This document shows, piece by piece, positions 57,025 through 57,355 of a stretch of 57,355 nt of DNA. The translations under genes and the position numbers were made by a program. Source of the stretch: an uncultured Clostridia bacterium (GTDB taxonomy: Bacteria; Bacillota; Clostridia; Oscillospirales; Ruminococcaceae); the NCBI GenBank assembly GCA_947175385.1, contig CAMWMN010000002.1, forward strand, positions 1 through 57,355, in the 5' to 3' direction. Position 1 is the stretch's first letter. Each line of letters opens with the position of its first letter. The notes under the pieces were generated by a model. The model was not told the DNA's origin and did no database searches. It worked only from the letters and a program-made list of their open reading frames with translations.

Positions 57025-57136
57025 GCAAATTGCGAAAGCGAGCGGCGCGGCATACCGCGCAGCGGTGTGCCGTGTCGCTCAGCTAGCACGGACGAAAATT
57101 GCAAAGCAATTTTCGTCCGTGTGGTTCGCAATTTGC
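57025..57136 (+). repeat. Branched palindromic element, copy H (upstream of purL)
   Basis: The outer stem is a perfect 12-bp repeat, GCAAATTGCGAA (57025-57036) with its complement at 57125-57136, the same arms as copy G. The first arm is GCGAGCGGCGCG with GGCATACCG/CGGTGTGCC (one G-U) and GTCGCTCAGCTAG; the second is a perfect 16-bp hairpin CACGGACGAAAATTGC with a 3-nt loop. Then 21 nt with ATCAGGAGG lead to purL. Confidence 0.85.
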
Positions 57137-57157
57137 CATTAAAATCAGGAGGATATT

Positions 57158-57355
57158 ATGGTTTATCGAGTTTATGTGGAGAAAAAGAAAGAGTACGCGG
57201 TGGACGGAAAAGCCGTTCTGGAGGATTTGAAAGTCGCTCTTGGGATGAGGTCCGCGGAGCGCGTGCGGGTGATTAATCGGTATGACGTGGAGGGGCTTTC
57301 CGAGGAGGATTTTCGGAAGTCGCTGCCGACCGTGTTCTCCGAGCCACCCGTGGAC
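57158..57355 (+). CDS. purL: Phosphoribosylformylglycinamidine synthase PurL, N-terminal part (cut by window edge)
   Basis: The first 66 codons are present. MVYRVYVEKKKEYAVD, then VRVINRYDVEGLSEEDF and TVFSEPPVD, match the start of the long single-chain clostridial PurL, which makes FGAM from FGAR, glutamine and ATP in purine synthesis. The rest is outside the window. AGGAGG lies 6 nt before ATG, directly after repeat copy H. No other pur gene is visible, and no purine riboswitch was seen upstream. Confidence 0.88.
   Translation, partial: MVYRVYVEKKKEYAVDGKAVLEDLKVALGMRSAERVRVINRYDVEGLSEEDFRKSLPTVFSEPPVD

Noticed and set aside
9059-57136. Insertion sequence or transposase linked to the repeats
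   Set aside because: No transposase frame or target-site duplication was seen next to any copy, so mobility remains only one possible explanation.
56915-57157. Purine riboswitch before purL
   Set aside because: No purine aptamer core was found; the space is filled by the companion modules and element copy H.

Overview
This window looks like chromosome from an endospore-forming, motile, piliated clostridium, probably of the Oscillospiraceae/Ruminococcaceae type. The clues are a SpoIIE homologue, a flagellar block in the Firmicute order flgM-flgN-flgK-flgL-DUF6470-fliW-csrA-fliD-fliS, a GlgC plus GlgD ADP-glucose pyrophosphorylase pair, a pair of HPr-like proteins without the catalytic histidine, consensus sigma-A promoters with 17-bp spacers, and strong AGGAGG ribosome sites. 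No rRNA, tRNA, CRISPR array, transposase or phage gene was seen. The taxonomic call is an inference.

Layout. 1-2440: a minus-strand operon with four paralogous GAD-like/DUF1851 (Tdi1-type immunity) genes and one unknown small gene; no toxin is visible. 2461-5510: minus-strand GH13 amylase, a small unknown gene and dprA. 5525-6558: a leucine-rich-repeat lipoprotein. 6625-9418: glycogen phosphorylase with a leader of about 350 nt. 9555-25120: a type IV pilus locus with pilC, a pilM-pilN fusion, a pilO-like gene, a 729-aa pilus-associated protein, two minor prepilins, a convergent prepilin peptidase, pilB, pilT and three further prepilins. One of these has its own promoter, leader and terminator and distinct codon use, and is probably the major pilin. 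25159-34842: the flagellar rod/hook-filament junction, cap and chaperone operon, led by an excellent sigma-28-type promoter. 34862-39770: PflX-like radical SAM protein, CDF cation transporter, a membrane protein, YchF and a NERD-domain protein. 39767-41750: minus-strand TPR protein, dCMP deaminase and rsmA. 41878-44238: spoIIE. 44394-49162: glgB-glgC-glgD. 49180-57355: a zinc-ribbon membrane protein, a flavoprotein and divergent HxlR regulator, a G5/3D cell-wall protein, two HPr-like genes, mtaB and the start of purL.

Genes acting together. Glycogen synthesis (glgC, glgD, glgB) and breakdown (glgP, probably the GH13 enzyme) lie in separate transcription units. Pilus extension (PilB) and retraction (PilT) ATPases, the platform and alignment proteins, the processing peptidase and the pilins form a nearly complete type IV pilus set; no secretin is expected in a monoderm. 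FliW and CsrA are adjacent, as in the known FliW-CsrA flagellin checkpoint, but no flagellin gene is in the window.

The most interesting signal is a family of seven multi-branched palindromic elements of about 95-115 bp, at 9059, 21168, 27595, 34197, 41524, 55176 and 57025. All lie immediately upstream of a start codon and in the same orientation relative to the downstream gene. The outer stem is followed by a conserved spacer like ATTAAAATAAGGAG carrying the ribosome site, and in six of seven copies the start codon comes 21-23 nt after the stem. Arms differ between copies while pairing is kept. Some copies lie in long 5' leaders and others between genes of one operon. They could be a structured cis-regulatory RNA, a mobile repeat that carries its own ribosome site, or both.
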